A stretch of DNA of 64,000 nucleotides from Tenuifilum sp040752515. Lineage in GTDB: Bacteria; Bacteroidota; Bacteroidia; Bacteroidales; Tenuifilaceae. Made by a program: the position numbers and the translations under genes. The notes beneath the pieces were generated by a model. It was given only the letters and a program-made list of their open reading frames with translations. It ran no database searches and had not been told where the DNA came from. Where the stretch lies: assembly GCA_040752515.1 (NCBI GenBank), contig JBFMGQ010000007.1, positions 57,278 through 121,277 on the forward strand. The letters are read 5' to 3'. Shown piece after piece: positions 1 to 7,859 of this stretch (positions are counted from its first letter, which is position 1; each line of letters begins with the position of its first letter).

Positions 1-1065
1 AATCTAACCTACCCGTTGATTATTGCAGGACCATGCAGTGCTGAAAGTGAGGAGCAGGTGTTGGCTGCGGCCTATGCACTGGCTAGCGATGGTCGGGTTA
101 AGGTTTTTAGGGCTGGTGTGTGGAAGCCCCGGACTCGTCCTGGTGGGTTTGAAGGAGCCGGTGAAAAGGGTTTGCAATGGCTAAAACGGGTGAAGGACGA
201 AACCGGCTTAGCCGTTATTACTGAGGTGGCAATGCCCCAGCATGTTGAGCAGGCCTTAAAGCATGATATAGATATGGTTTGGGTGGGCGCTCGCACCACC
301 ACAAATCCTTTTCTGGTGGAACAGCTGGCATCGGCACTTGCCGGAACAAATATTCCTGTGCTGATAAAAAACCCCATTACCCCTGACCTTGAACTTTGGA
401 TTGGTACTATTGAACGCATGTGGCGTTCGGGTATCAAGCGTTTAGCTGCCGTCCATCGCGGCTTTCACCCATATGAACGTTCGCGATTACGCAATATCCC
501 CAAATGGGAACTTGCCATCGACCTTAAAAGTCGCATTCCCAGTTTACCTATCATTTGTGACCCCAGCCATATTGCCGGAACGGCTAGTTTGGTTCCTGAA
601 ATTGCCCAACGCTCGCTTGACCTTTCAATGGATGGACTAATGGTTGAGGTTCATCCCAACCCTGCCGTGGCCCTCAGCGATGCCCGCCAGCAACTAACGC
701 CCGACGCTTTTCTGCAGATGCTGTCGGCATTAACATTTCACCAATCTTCATCGGCTAACACCGAGTTTGCCGATTTCCTGGAGCAAGTGCGAAACAAAAT
801 CGACTCCATCGACCAGCAAATAATTGAATTGCTGGCAAACCGCATGCGTCTGGTAGAGCAAATAGGGGAGTATAAACGAAATAATAACGTAACAATTTTT
901 CAGCTGCGTAGATGGGAAAAAATCCTTGAATCGCGCATTGAGTGCGGTAAAAAATTAGGGCTCGATGAGGAATACATAAAAAGCCTGCTTCAGTTGGTTC
1001 ACAAGGAATCCATAAAGAAACAGGCCGAAATATTGCGTGGCAACCGCTTGACTAACGGTGAGTAA
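1..1065 (+). CDS. Bifunctional DAHP synthase / chorismate mutase (5' end outside window)
   Basis: Fuses the first shikimate-pathway step (PEP + erythrose 4-phosphate to DAHP) to chorismate mutase (chorismate to prephenate). Counting from codon 16: AGPCSAES at residues 4-11, FRAGVWKPRTRPGG at 31-44 and CDPSHIAG at 181-188 are DAHP synthase signatures. A type II chorismate mutase helical domain starts near residue 252 with the usual VRNKIDSID and LLANRM pattern. The frame is open to base 1, and the residues before codon 16 (NLTYP) match the lead-in usual for the family, so the TTG at 16 is not the start and the gene is cut by the window edge. This fusion is common in Bacteroidota. It ends 3 bp from convergent purS. 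Confidence 0.93.
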   Translation, partial: NLTYPLIIAGPCSAESEEQVLAAAYALASDGRVKVFRAGVWKPRTRPGGFEGAGEKGLQWLKRVKDETGLAVITEVAMPQHVEQALKHDIDMVWVGARTTTNPFLVEQLASALAGTNIPVLIKNPITPDLELWIGTIERMWRSGIKRLAAVHRGFHPYERSRLRNIPKWELAIDLKSRIPSLPIICDPSHIAGTASLVPEIAQRSLDLSMDGLMVEVHPNPAVALSDARQQLTPDAFLQMLSALTFHQSSSANTEFADFLEQVRNKIDSIDQQIIELLANRMRLVEQIGEYKRNNNVTIFQLRRWEKILESRIECGKKLGLDEEYIKSLLQLVHKESIKKQAEILRGNRLTNGE

Positions 1066-1068
1066 TCC

Positions 1069-1326
1069 TTAATCGGTTATCTCTGTTAGCTTAAAGTCGT
1101 ATCCTTCCATTACGGGGTTCGAAAGCACCTTTGAACAGATTTCGGTAACCTTTTCCATTGCCACCTCACGGCTAGGTGCTTCAATTTCAAGGTTGATGTG
1201 CTTTCCAATACGAACATTGGCAACTTCCTTATATCCGATTCCGTGTAAGGTTGCATTAACAGCTTTTCCCTGCGGGTCGAGTAGTGCCTTAAGTGGCATT
1301 ACATTGATTTCAGCTAAAAACTTCAT
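1069..1326 (-). CDS. purS: Phosphoribosylformylglycinamidine synthase subunit PurS
   Basis: An 85-residue protein of the PurS family, the small subunit that bridges PurL and PurQ in the fourth step of purine synthesis (FGAR to FGAM). The sequence has the expected small alpha/beta pattern: an N-terminal beta strand, KALLDPQGKAV, then GIGYKEVANVRIGK, then a C-terminal VTEICSKVLSNPVMEGYDF helix and strand. Length is normal. purL and purQ are not in the window. It lies 44 bp downstream of pssA and is probably the last gene of the leftward obgE cluster. Confidence 0.88.
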   Translation of the reverse strand: MKFLAEINVMPLKALLDPQGKAVNATLHGIGYKEVANVRIGKHINLEIEAPSREVAMEKVTEICSKVLSNPVMEGYDFKLTEITD

Positions 1327-1370
1327 TTTATATCGATTTAACTTCTGACAAAATTAGCCAAAAATTGCAT

Positions 1371-2138
1371 TTATTCATTCCTATCATCTTTCTTTATCAA
1401 TTTATCCCATAAATAGTAGATAACAGAAAGAATAATATACCAAACAATGATAATTGAAAGTGATGCCTTTTGGAAAACCACTATAAATACAATTGCTCCC
1501 GTCAGGAAAGTTAGCTGTTTGTAAGCAACAGCAGGTTTTAGCGACTTAATTTTGAGGGAGAACATTGGTAGTTCGCAAACCAAAAGGAACGAAAGCACGA
1601 GTGAAAGCGCTATTAGAATAGCTGGTGAGCTAATAATTGGATTAAATATCTCTGCCCAAGTGCTATTTGAACCAAAAACCAATCCAATTATCAAAAAGGC
1701 ATTTGCAGGTGTTGGCAACCCGATGAAAGAGCTGGTTTGCCGCTCATCGATATTGAACAGCCCAAGGCGAAGCGATGAGAAAACGGCAACCACAAAAGGG
1801 ACTATAAGAATTATGTGACCCTGGAAAATGCCATGGCAATCGTTAATGCCTAGGCTGTTGCGAAGCAGGTGGTAAAGAATAACCGCTGGTGCCACGCCAA
1901 AGCTAACCACATCAGAAAGCGAATCGAGCTCCTTGCCAAGCTGCGTGTATGCTCCAATTAGTCTTGCGGTAAAGCCATCCAAAAAATCGAGAATACCCGA
2001 AATTATGATAAGCATACCGGCCAGCTCCAGGCGGCCTTCGAATGCGGCAACAATTGATAGGCAGCCCGAAAAGAGGTTTAGCAATGTTATGCCATTGGGT
2101 ATATGTCTTAGGATTCGGATAATTTTATTCATATGCAA
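1371..2138 (-). CDS. pssA: CDP-diacylglycerol--serine O-phosphatidyltransferase
   Basis: Integral membrane enzyme that makes phosphatidylserine from CDP-diacylglycerol and serine, the route to phosphatidylethanolamine. The CDP-alcohol phosphatidyltransferase signature DG-x2-AR-x8-G-x3-D-x3-D is complete near residues 54-76 (DGFTAR, then GKELDSLSD). The protein has about eight hydrophobic segments and 255 residues, normal for the Bacteroidota type. Start is ATG at 2138; Met3 (2132) is an equal alternative. It is 26 bp downstream of the PAP2 gene, in the same leftward cluster, so two lipid genes sit side by side. Confidence 0.9.
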   Translation of the reverse strand: MHMNKIIRILRHIPNGITLLNLFSGCLSIVAAFEGRLELAGMLIIISGILDFLDGFTARLIGAYTQLGKELDSLSDVVSFGVAPAVILYHLLRNSLGINDCHGIFQGHIILIVPFVVAVFSSLRLGLFNIDERQTSSFIGLPTPANAFLIIGLVFGSNSTWAEIFNPIISSPAILIALSLVLSFLLVCELPMFSLKIKSLKPAVAYKQLTFLTGAIVFIVVFQKASLSIIIVWYIILSVIYYLWDKLIKKDDRNE

Positions 2139-2164
2139 TAATATAGAAGTGCGTAAAATGGATT

Positions 2165-2728
2165 TTATGCCCTTGAATACCTGTTCATCAAGAGATTAGC
2201 TAATTGCCATACACCATAGCCAACGGCACTGCCCAGTAATGCCCCTACAAGCACATCGGCGGGGTAATGCACCCCGAGGTATATGCGGCTGTATGAAACA
2301 AATGCTGCCCAAATCAGCAAACCAGTAGTAGCCCAGCGGTTCTTATACAGCATACTTAGGAAAACCGATACACCAAAGGTATTGGCTGCATGCGAGGACA
2401 CAAAGCCGAACTTACCCCCACACCTACCCACAAGATGGATAACACCGCTTAAATCGGGATTGTGGCAAGGCCGTAACCGCTGAAAAACATTTTTAAAAAG
2501 GTGAACCGATAGCTGGTCGGCTAAAAGAACAACAACGGCAATGGCCAGCAACCACCAAAGGGTGTTCCATTTATGCTTATGGGCAATAAAGTAGATAAGT
2601 AAAAGGTAAAGCGGCAACCATGTTAGCTTTCCCGATGCAAAAAGCATAACGCCATCCCAGAAAGGGCTGTGTAGCCCGTTTAGGAAAAGGAATAAATCGG
2701 TGTCGAGCTTTACCAGGTAATCAGTCAT
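2165..2728 (-). CDS. PAP2-family membrane phosphatase
   Basis: Membrane phosphatase of the PAP2 / undecaprenyl-pyrophosphate phosphatase-like superfamily. All three motifs are visible: KNVFQRLRP (K-x6-RP), FVSSHA (in place of PSGH) and SRIYLGVHYPADV (SR-x5-H-x3-D). About five membrane segments. I chose ATG at 2728: it gives a 5-bp gap from the obgE stop, while the upstream alternative (2755) would overlap obgE and add a non-conserved extension. Substrate is not determined by sequence; a lipid phosphate or undecaprenyl pyrophosphate is likely given the adjacent pssA. Confidence 0.85.
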   Translation of the reverse strand: MTDYLVKLDTDLFLFLNGLHSPFWDGVMLFASGKLTWLPLYLLLIYFIAHKHKWNTLWWLLAIAVVVLLADQLSVHLFKNVFQRLRPCHNPDLSGVIHLVGRCGGKFGFVSSHAANTFGVSVFLSMLYKNRWATTGLLIWAAFVSYSRIYLGVHYPADVLVGALLGSAVGYGVWQLANLLMNRYSRA

Positions 2729-2733
2729 AGCAA

Positions 2734-3723
2734 CTATTGATTTAGGTTTTCCCAAAGCATGTCCTTCAACCGGTCGATGCCCTCGCCGGTAACCGACGAG
2801 ATAAACACAGCGGGGATATCGGGCAAATGCTTTGCAATTTTCTTTTTAGCTTGTTCGTCAACCAGGTCGCATTTGGTTATGGCCAGAGCCCTTTTCTTAT
2901 CGAGCAGTTCCGGGTTATACATTTTGAGCTCGTTAACCAGAATATCGTACTGAGCATATATATCCTCGGAATCGGCAGGCACCATGAATAGCAGCATGGA
3001 GTTGCGCTCTATGTGGCGCAGGAATCTTAGTCCAAGACCTTTCCCTTCATGGGCACCCTCAATTATTCCAGGAATATCGGCCATTACAAACGACCTATCG
3101 TCGCGATAGCGCACAATGCCGAGGTTTGGAACCAGTGTGGTAAAAGGGTAATCGGCAATTTTGGGTTTGGCTGCACTAACCACTGAGAGCAGTGTCGATT
3201 TACCGGCATTGGGAAAACCAACCAATCCAACATCGGCCAGTATCTTTAGCTCCAGAATAACATACCCCTCTTGGGCGGGTTCACCGGGTTGAGCAAAACG
3301 CGGGGTTTGCATGGTGGCTGTGCGAAAGTTCCAGTTACCTAAACCACCCCGTCCACCTTTCATTATCATCTCAACCTGACCATGTTCAGTAATCTCAGCA
3401 ATCACCTCGTTAGTTTCGGCATCGCGGGCAATGGTGCCAATGGGTACCTCAATGTAAACATCCTCGCCATCCTTACCCGTGCAGCGTGCCCCGCTTCCCG
3501 ATTCGCCATCGCCAGCATAAATGTGGCGCTGGTACTTTAGGTGCAGCAGTGTCCAAAGCTGACTGTTCCCTTTAAGGTAGATATGCCCACCACGTCCCCC
3601 ATCGCCGCCGTCGGGGCCCCCTTTGGGCACAAACTTCTCCCTGCGGAAATGCACGCTTCCCGCACCACCCTTACCCGAACGGCAAAATATCTTAACGTAA
3701 TCTACAAAGTTGGAATTTGACAT
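2734..3723 (-). CDS. obgE: GTPase Obg
   Basis: Ribosome-associated GTPase acting in 50S subunit maturation and stress control. The N-terminal glycine-rich Obg fold (GGDGGRGG, GGRGGLGN) is followed by the G domain: GFPNAGKST (G1), DIPGIIEGAHEGKGLG (G3) and TKCD (G4). The frame opens with a TTG at 3732, but the ATG at 3723 gives MSNSNFVDYVKI, which matches family N-termini, so I take 3723. The C-terminal OCT domain is absent, as usual in this phylum. A TAACTTTG box at 3744-3751 gives it its own likely promoter. It heads the obgE-PAP2-pssA-purS cluster. Confidence 0.95.
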   Translation of the reverse strand: MSNSNFVDYVKIFCRSGKGGAGSVHFRREKFVPKGGPDGGDGGRGGHIYLKGNSQLWTLLHLKYQRHIYAGDGESGSGARCTGKDGEDVYIEVPIGTIARDAETNEVIAEITEHGQVEMIMKGGRGGLGNWNFRTATMQTPRFAQPGEPAQEGYVILELKILADVGLVGFPNAGKSTLLSVVSAAKPKIADYPFTTLVPNLGIVRYRDDRSFVMADIPGIIEGAHEGKGLGLRFLRHIERNSMLLFMVPADSEDIYAQYDILVNELKMYNPELLDKKRALAITKCDLVDEQAKKKIAKHLPDIPAVFISSVTGEGIDRLKDMLWENLNQ

Positions 3724-3743
3724 GGCCTGCAATAAACTACCCG

Positions 3744-3751
3744 CAAAGTTA
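3744..3751 (-). promoter_or_regulatory. Putative Bacteroidota -7 box for obgE
   Basis: TAACTTTG on the minus strand fits the TAnnTTTG -7 consensus, 20 bp before the obgE ATG. No clear TTTG lies 19-20 bp further upstream, so only the -7 element is supported. It would let obgE be expressed independently of adk, from which it is now separated by an inserted gene. Confidence 0.4.
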
Positions 3752-4112
3752 CTTTAAAAAGGTGGAATGGGAAAGCAGAACAAAAAAATGATGCTAACTA
3801 GCAGTAAAACAATAATCGTACGAAATTCAATTCAGCACAAATGGGTTGTCATAGTATAAATGATACAGCATTAAAAAGAGCGCACGCGACCACCGACGCG
3901 CGCGAACAAGGGTATATTCTTTTACTAATCGTACCACTTTGTCCATTGTTTATGTCGTCATTTTGCCTGACCGCTAACGGTTGACAATATGGCCAATAAG
4001 GAATTGTGGGCGATTACCTGTCAAGAGACACGAAAAATTGAGGAGGGCTAAAAACCTTAGCAAACCTTTGAGACCCTTATAGTCAATATTGTGTGTTGGC
4101 AGTAGTGTATAT
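3752..4112. other. Gene-free stretch downstream of the HEPN-like gene
   Basis: No credible protein gene. It holds a GC-rich patch (3880-3905, with GCACGCGACC and GACGCGCGCG) and the phrase CCGCTAACGGTTGACAATAT near 3971. Near 4088 lies ATTGTGTGTTGGCAGTAG, just before the stop of the 4113-5201 gene. These look like junction debris of an inserted segment, but no clean target duplication is visible. Confidence 0.35.
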
Positions 4113-5201
4113 TTAATTTATCTCATCAATCAATAATAATGCTTTCATAAATCCACTTATAGTCAATTTGAAATGATTTTTTAGAATATCTGTTAAACCA
4201 ATTTTTTCGTCCTGTAGCTGCAAAAGTTCTGCTTTATTATCAAATTTTGACCTATAAATCTTATTATATTCGCTCTCTACATTTAAGTAATGTACGACTT
4301 TTTTTCTCCAAATGTTTAATAAGTTATACTCTTTATCCTTAAAGTTTTTAAGCCAAATATAATTTGGGGATTGAATATATGGACTTTTAATATTATCAAT
4401 AACGATTGGAAAATAAATCTGCTTTTCTGGTAAGTTTGGTGTAAAATATATTGCAAGTAAATCACCTATTCTATCCCAAAAATTGTATAAAACCTCAAAC
4501 ATCACACCAATTAGAAAAAAGTATCTTTTATCAATAAATGACATATCATACATATAATATATTTTACCATCAAATAATTGTGGATTAGAAGTATAGTTGC
4601 CAACATAATTTTTTAATTGAGATATTTCTCCCAGTAAATACTCTAAATCTTGAGAAATCCTTGCAATATCATCAATAATATTATCTTTTATACATACATT
4701 TAGGTTTCTTGATTTACGAGTTATATCTGATGCAAATTGCAGAAAATTTATATTGTTAAATCTAATATTATTATTTAGTAATGAATAAATTCCAAGTGAG
4801 ATATTTGTATTTTCAATTTGTTCAACATAGTCTTTAATAATTTTATATTTTTTATCAAGTAAACGGTATGTGTACTGAATTCTGTCCGTTTTAAACCATA
4901 AGTCAATGTATAAATCAAATTTTTTTTCTGTCTCTAAAATAATTTTAAGAGAGTCTTTAACTACGATTTTACCATTAAAATCTAATTTTAAAAGTACATA
5001 ATAAGTCCACCAGTCATCATTTCTCACAGTGATATCAGAAATCTGTTTCCAAACGTAATTGTCCCCCGTTATCTCGTATTGATAACTGTCTTTTAAGTCT
5101 ATATCTTCTAATAAATAACCATATGTTTTAATATCAAGTGGGTTGTTAAATAATCGCTCAATACTGTTTTTAGCAAACTTTATCGTTTCTTCTATGCTCA
5201 T
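4113..5201 (-). CDS. AT-rich orphan protein with a HEPN-like C-terminal motif
   Basis: I do not recognise a named family with certainty. The 362-residue protein is rich in Ile, Asn, Lys and Tyr, has no signal peptide or clear membrane segment, and its gene is far more AT-rich than adk and obgE around it. A helical stretch with FEVLYNFWDRIGDLLAIYF (near residues 233-251) and WRKKVVHYL (R-x4-H, near 299-307) is reminiscent of HEPN domains of the Cthe_2314 type, in which an R-x4-6-H motif forms an RNase or nucleotide-binding site. Start ATG at 5201. It sits alone between adk and obgE, which are usually close in this phylum, so horizontal insertion is likely. A defence or toxin role is inference only. 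Confidence 0.6.
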   Translation of the reverse strand: MSIEETIKFAKNSIERLFNNPLDIKTYGYLLEDIDLKDSYQYEITGDNYVWKQISDITVRNDDWWTYYVLLKLDFNGKIVVKDSLKIILETEKKFDLYIDLWFKTDRIQYTYRLLDKKYKIIKDYVEQIENTNISLGIYSLLNNNIRFNNINFLQFASDITRKSRNLNVCIKDNIIDDIARISQDLEYLLGEISQLKNYVGNYTSNPQLFDGKIYYMYDMSFIDKRYFFLIGVMFEVLYNFWDRIGDLLAIYFTPNLPEKQIYFPIVIDNIKSPYIQSPNYIWLKNFKDKEYNLLNIWRKKVVHYLNVESEYNKIYRSKFDNKAELLQLQDEKIGLTDILKNHFKLTISGFMKALLLIDEIN

Positions 5202-5573
5202 CGTTGTCTAGTGTGTTTCGATGCATTACCGCAAACTTGTTTATTTGTCCTAAAAAATCATCCTTACACTTCTAATTTGGGTATATAGGTCTGATAATTA
5301 TCAAGCAAAACACAATAGCTAATTTAAAAATTTTTAAAGTTATCAAACGGACTTTTATTTAAATTTCTGACTTTAATTTGTCATATTTAAATATCTCTGG
5401 ATTTTAGAACTTTTGCTCCAATATTAGCCAGATGTCATACTAATCCTTTAGTCAATCATTATTGGGAGTAAAAATACATAGATAGCCTAAGCATACTGCC
5501 AGTAATAAAATCTCTCTAAATAAAAAAAGAAATTCAATTACGTGGGTACTTGCAGTTTATTGTTATATGGAAC
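5202..5573. other. Gene-free AT-rich stretch upstream of the orphan gene
   Basis: No open frame of note and no recognisable RNA gene. Base composition matches the AT-rich orphan gene rather than adk, so this stretch probably belongs to the same inserted segment. It runs up to the adk terminator. Confidence 0.35.
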
Positions 5574-5604
5574 AAAAAAGGCCATCGACCACCTCGATGG
5601 CCTT
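5574..5604 (-). terminator. Intrinsic terminator of adk
   Basis: Perfect 11-bp stem (5578-5588 pairs with 5594-5604, loop CCACC) followed on the minus strand by a run of six T. It lies 21 bp after the adk stop codon and marks the native end of the adk transcript, just before the inserted AT-rich segment. Confidence 0.85.
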
Positions 5605-5624
5605 GATGTATCAATTAGGGTTAG

Positions 5625-6200
5625 TTACCTGCTACTATCAATCACCTGGCAAATCCGTTCAAATATTTCATCGATAGTACCCATGCCGTTTACTCCACGG
5701 TACTTGCCCTGTGCCTTGTAGTAGTCCATTACGGGCAGGGTTGTTTTGTTGTAGATATCGAGCCGGCCCCGAATAATGCCCTCGTCCTGGTCATCGCTGC
5801 GGTCGCTCATTTTACCACGGTTCAGCAGGCGAGCAATGAGCTCGTTGTAATCAACCTCAAGCGCCAGCATAATGGTTATGGGTGCCCTTTTGGCGTCGAG
5901 CATCTCGTCGAGTTTTTTGGCCTGAACGGTAGTTCGGGGAAACCCATCGAACACAAAACCCGGAACATCGTGGTGGTTGTCGAGTTCCCTGGCAATCAGG
6001 TCGATAACCATCTCGTCGGGAACCAGTTGGCCCTTATCGATATACTTTTGAGCCTCTACTCCAATTGGCGACTGTTCACGTATTGCAGCTCTAAGCATAT
6101 CGCCTGTAGCCAGATGCTGCAGCTTGTATTTCTCAATTATTTTTTGGGATTGAGTGCCCTTGCCTGCGCCCGGGGGGCCAAATAATACAATGTTAAGCAT
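5625..6200 (-). CDS. adk: Adenylate kinase
   Basis: Catalyses ATP + AMP = 2 ADP. P-loop GPPGAGKGT at residues 8-16, the AMP-binding ATGDMLR near 31-37, FDGFPRT near 84-90, and the LID region RGKMSDRSDD. At 191 residues it is the short-LID form without the Cys4 zinc knuckle, typical of Bacteroidota. Start ATG 6200 is fixed by MLNIVLFGPPG. A full consensus promoter lies upstream and a strong terminator downstream, so it is probably transcribed alone. Confidence 0.96.
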   Translation of the reverse strand: MLNIVLFGPPGAGKGTQSQKIIEKYKLQHLATGDMLRAAIREQSPIGVEAQKYIDKGQLVPDEMVIDLIARELDNHHDVPGFVFDGFPRTTVQAKKLDEMLDAKRAPITIMLALEVDYNELIARLLNRGKMSDRSDDQDEGIIRGRLDIYNKTTLPVMDYYKAQGKYRGVNGMGTIDEIFERICQVIDSSR

Positions 6201-6269
6201 TTTACGATATATTGTGTTTTGGTTTATTTATGTTTAGTATCCAACCCCTTACCTGCTAAAATGCTTGAA

Positions 6270-6300
6270 CAAATATAGGTAAACAATTTTCATAGCCAAA
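6270..6300 (-). promoter_or_regulatory. Bacteroidota sigma-ABfr-type promoter of adk
   Basis: On the minus strand TTTG (6300-6297), a 19-bp spacer and TATATTTG (6277-6270) match the phylum consensus TTTG-N19-TAnnTTTG exactly. Predicted transcription start is near 6263, giving a 5' leader of about 60 nt to the adk ATG. Confidence 0.7.
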
Positions 6301-6516
6301 AATTATTAAAACATTTTACGGGTTGACTTAAAGCTGGCCGATGGAATTTTTTTCTATTATTTTGATGATGAATAAATATAAGCTAACTCAATTTGCATAA
6401 TGGAATTGCTTTTTACCATCATGGCTCTTATTTATAGGAATTTATAAGCTGTAGGTATAGCTATGGTTAGGATTCAGGGGTCAGATACAGGAGTCATCAT
6501 TCTGAACACCCTTAAC
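6301..6516. other. Gene-free stretch between adk and the permease gene
   Basis: Divergent intergenic region. Apart from the adk promoter at its left border and the repeat unit at its right, no gene, RNA or further structure is supported. It contains two short similar phrases (CAGGGGTCAGATACAGGAGT near 6475) typical of degenerate repeat debris. Confidence 0.3.
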
Positions 6517-6620
6517 AGCTCACGGTTAACGGTTTACGTTTAAGGTTTATATTCCTCTAACTTCCTTTAACTCCCTCATATTCTCTCTTCTACCGGTTAA
6601 CGGCTCACGTTTAACGATTC
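6517..6620 (+). repeat. Dispersed intergenic repeat, copy 1
   Basis: Made of short degenerate direct repeats of the kinds CTCACGGTTAACGG and CCTCTAACTTCCTTTAACT, followed by TCTTCTACCGGTTAACGG. The same order of phrases recurs at 12415-12482 (same orientation) and at 31309-31407 and 31411-31467 (opposite orientation). It lies upstream of the AI-2E-type permease. No open frame is associated. Confidence 0.7.
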
Positions 6621-6708
6621 ACTAACCTCCTTTATCTACTCACTTAACCACTTCCCCTCCATTTTGATTTTTCCGCATTTTGTATTAGGTTTGATAAAAT
6701 TTCCGGAT

Positions 6709-7812
6709 ATGAACCAGCTTGTGCGTTATATCATCATTGGGTTTATTGTTGCCTTGGTGGCTTTCCTGGTTTGGTATTTTTCGTCGATAGTTGCCTATGT
6801 ACTTATTTCGGCTGTTCTTAGCCTGATGGGTAAGCCTATTGTCGATTTTATTTCGGCTATTAAAATCAGGAACTGGTCACCTCCGCGTTTTATAGGGGCA
6901 ACCATTGCACTTATCACAATATGGTTGCTATTTATTGCCTTTTTCCGGATAATGATTCCGCTTGTAATTGCACAATTTAATGAGTTGGGCTCCATTGATG
7001 TACAAGGCTTGGTAGCATCGTTTGCCGAACCAATTAATAGCATTCAGCAATTCATTCAACACTACCTTCCTGCAAGTGCCCAGGGGTTTGTCCTGCAGGA
7101 TTTTCTGATAAGCAAAATATCGGGGATATTTACGGTTTCAATGATTACCAATGCTTTCTCTTCAACAGCAAACCTGCTGATAAACCTTTTTATTGCCTTA
7201 TTTTCAATCAGCTTCATCACATTCTTTTTCCTAAAAGACGATACGCTCTTTTTTAAAAGTGTAATCTTACTATTCCCTGAGAAGTATGAAGCGCAAATAA
7301 CACGCGCACTAGTAAGCATAAATAAGCTTTTGCGACGCTACTTTGTGGGTATAGTAATTGAGAGCACGGGCATCATGGTGCTGGATACCATTGGATTAAC
7401 CATTATTGGTGTTCGCTTTCAAACAGCAGTAGTAGTAGGTTTAATTGCCGGAATAATGAATGTAGTGCCTTACGTTGGGCCACTCACGGGTACGGTACTT
7501 GGTACGCTGATTGTTATGGCCACTCAGCTTCACGCTGGATTCTCGGCCGATATGCTTACATTTACCTTACTGGTTGTTGCAGTCTTTTTAATCACTCAGC
7601 TAATCGACAATGTTGTTTTTCAACCTTTGATATACGGGAATAGTGTTAAAGCTCACCCGCTTGAAATTTTTATTGTTTTGCTCATTGCCGGCAGCGTAGC
7701 CGGAATTCTGGGTATGCTGCTTGCCATTCCTAGCTATACAGTAATACGTGTTTTTGCCAAGGAATTTTTTAATAACTTTAGGGTTGTTCAAAAATTAACC
7801 GAAAAGATATAA
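6709..7812 (+). CDS. AI-2E family transporter (membrane permease)
   Basis: Polytopic inner-membrane protein of the AI-2E transporter superfamily (YdiK/TqsA-like). Members export small molecules or ions; the substrate here is unknown. About seven to eight hydrophobic segments, and the family region FFLKDDTLFFKSV, then VGLIAGIMNVVPYVGPLTG, then QLIDNVVFQPLIYGNSVKAHPLEIF. The frame opens with a TTG at 6664, but ATG 6709 (MNQLVRYIIIG) begins right before the first membrane segment and gives 367 residues, normal for the family. No Shine-Dalgarno site, as usual for this phylum. 47 bp upstream of the PKD/CHU_C gene. Confidence 0.88.
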   Translation: MNQLVRYIIIGFIVALVAFLVWYFSSIVAYVLISAVLSLMGKPIVDFISAIKIRNWSPPRFIGATIALITIWLLFIAFFRIMIPLVIAQFNELGSIDVQGLVASFAEPINSIQQFIQHYLPASAQGFVLQDFLISKISGIFTVSMITNAFSSTANLLINLFIALFSISFITFFFLKDDTLFFKSVILLFPEKYEAQITRALVSINKLLRRYFVGIVIESTGIMVLDTIGLTIIGVRFQTAVVVGLIAGIMNVVPYVGPLTGTVLGTLIVMATQLHAGFSADMLTFTLLVVAVFLITQLIDNVVFQPLIYGNSVKAHPLEIFIVLLIAGSVAGILGMLLAIPSYTVIRVFAKEFFNNFRVVQKLTEKI

Positions 7813-7859
7813 ACCGAATATCGATTTTGCTTAACTTTACCTGATAAACCCAGTTAGCA

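Noticed and set aside
3978..4051. Tiny open frame starting MANKELWAITCQETRK upstream of the orphan gene
   Set aside because: Too short, no start signals, and on the opposite strand to the only plausible gene there.
3752..5573. Integron-type attC sites bordering the HEPN-like gene
   Set aside because: Phrases such as CCGCTAACGG and GTGTTGGCAG are suggestive, but the core GTTRRRY/RYYYAAC pairs and a matching partner are not present.
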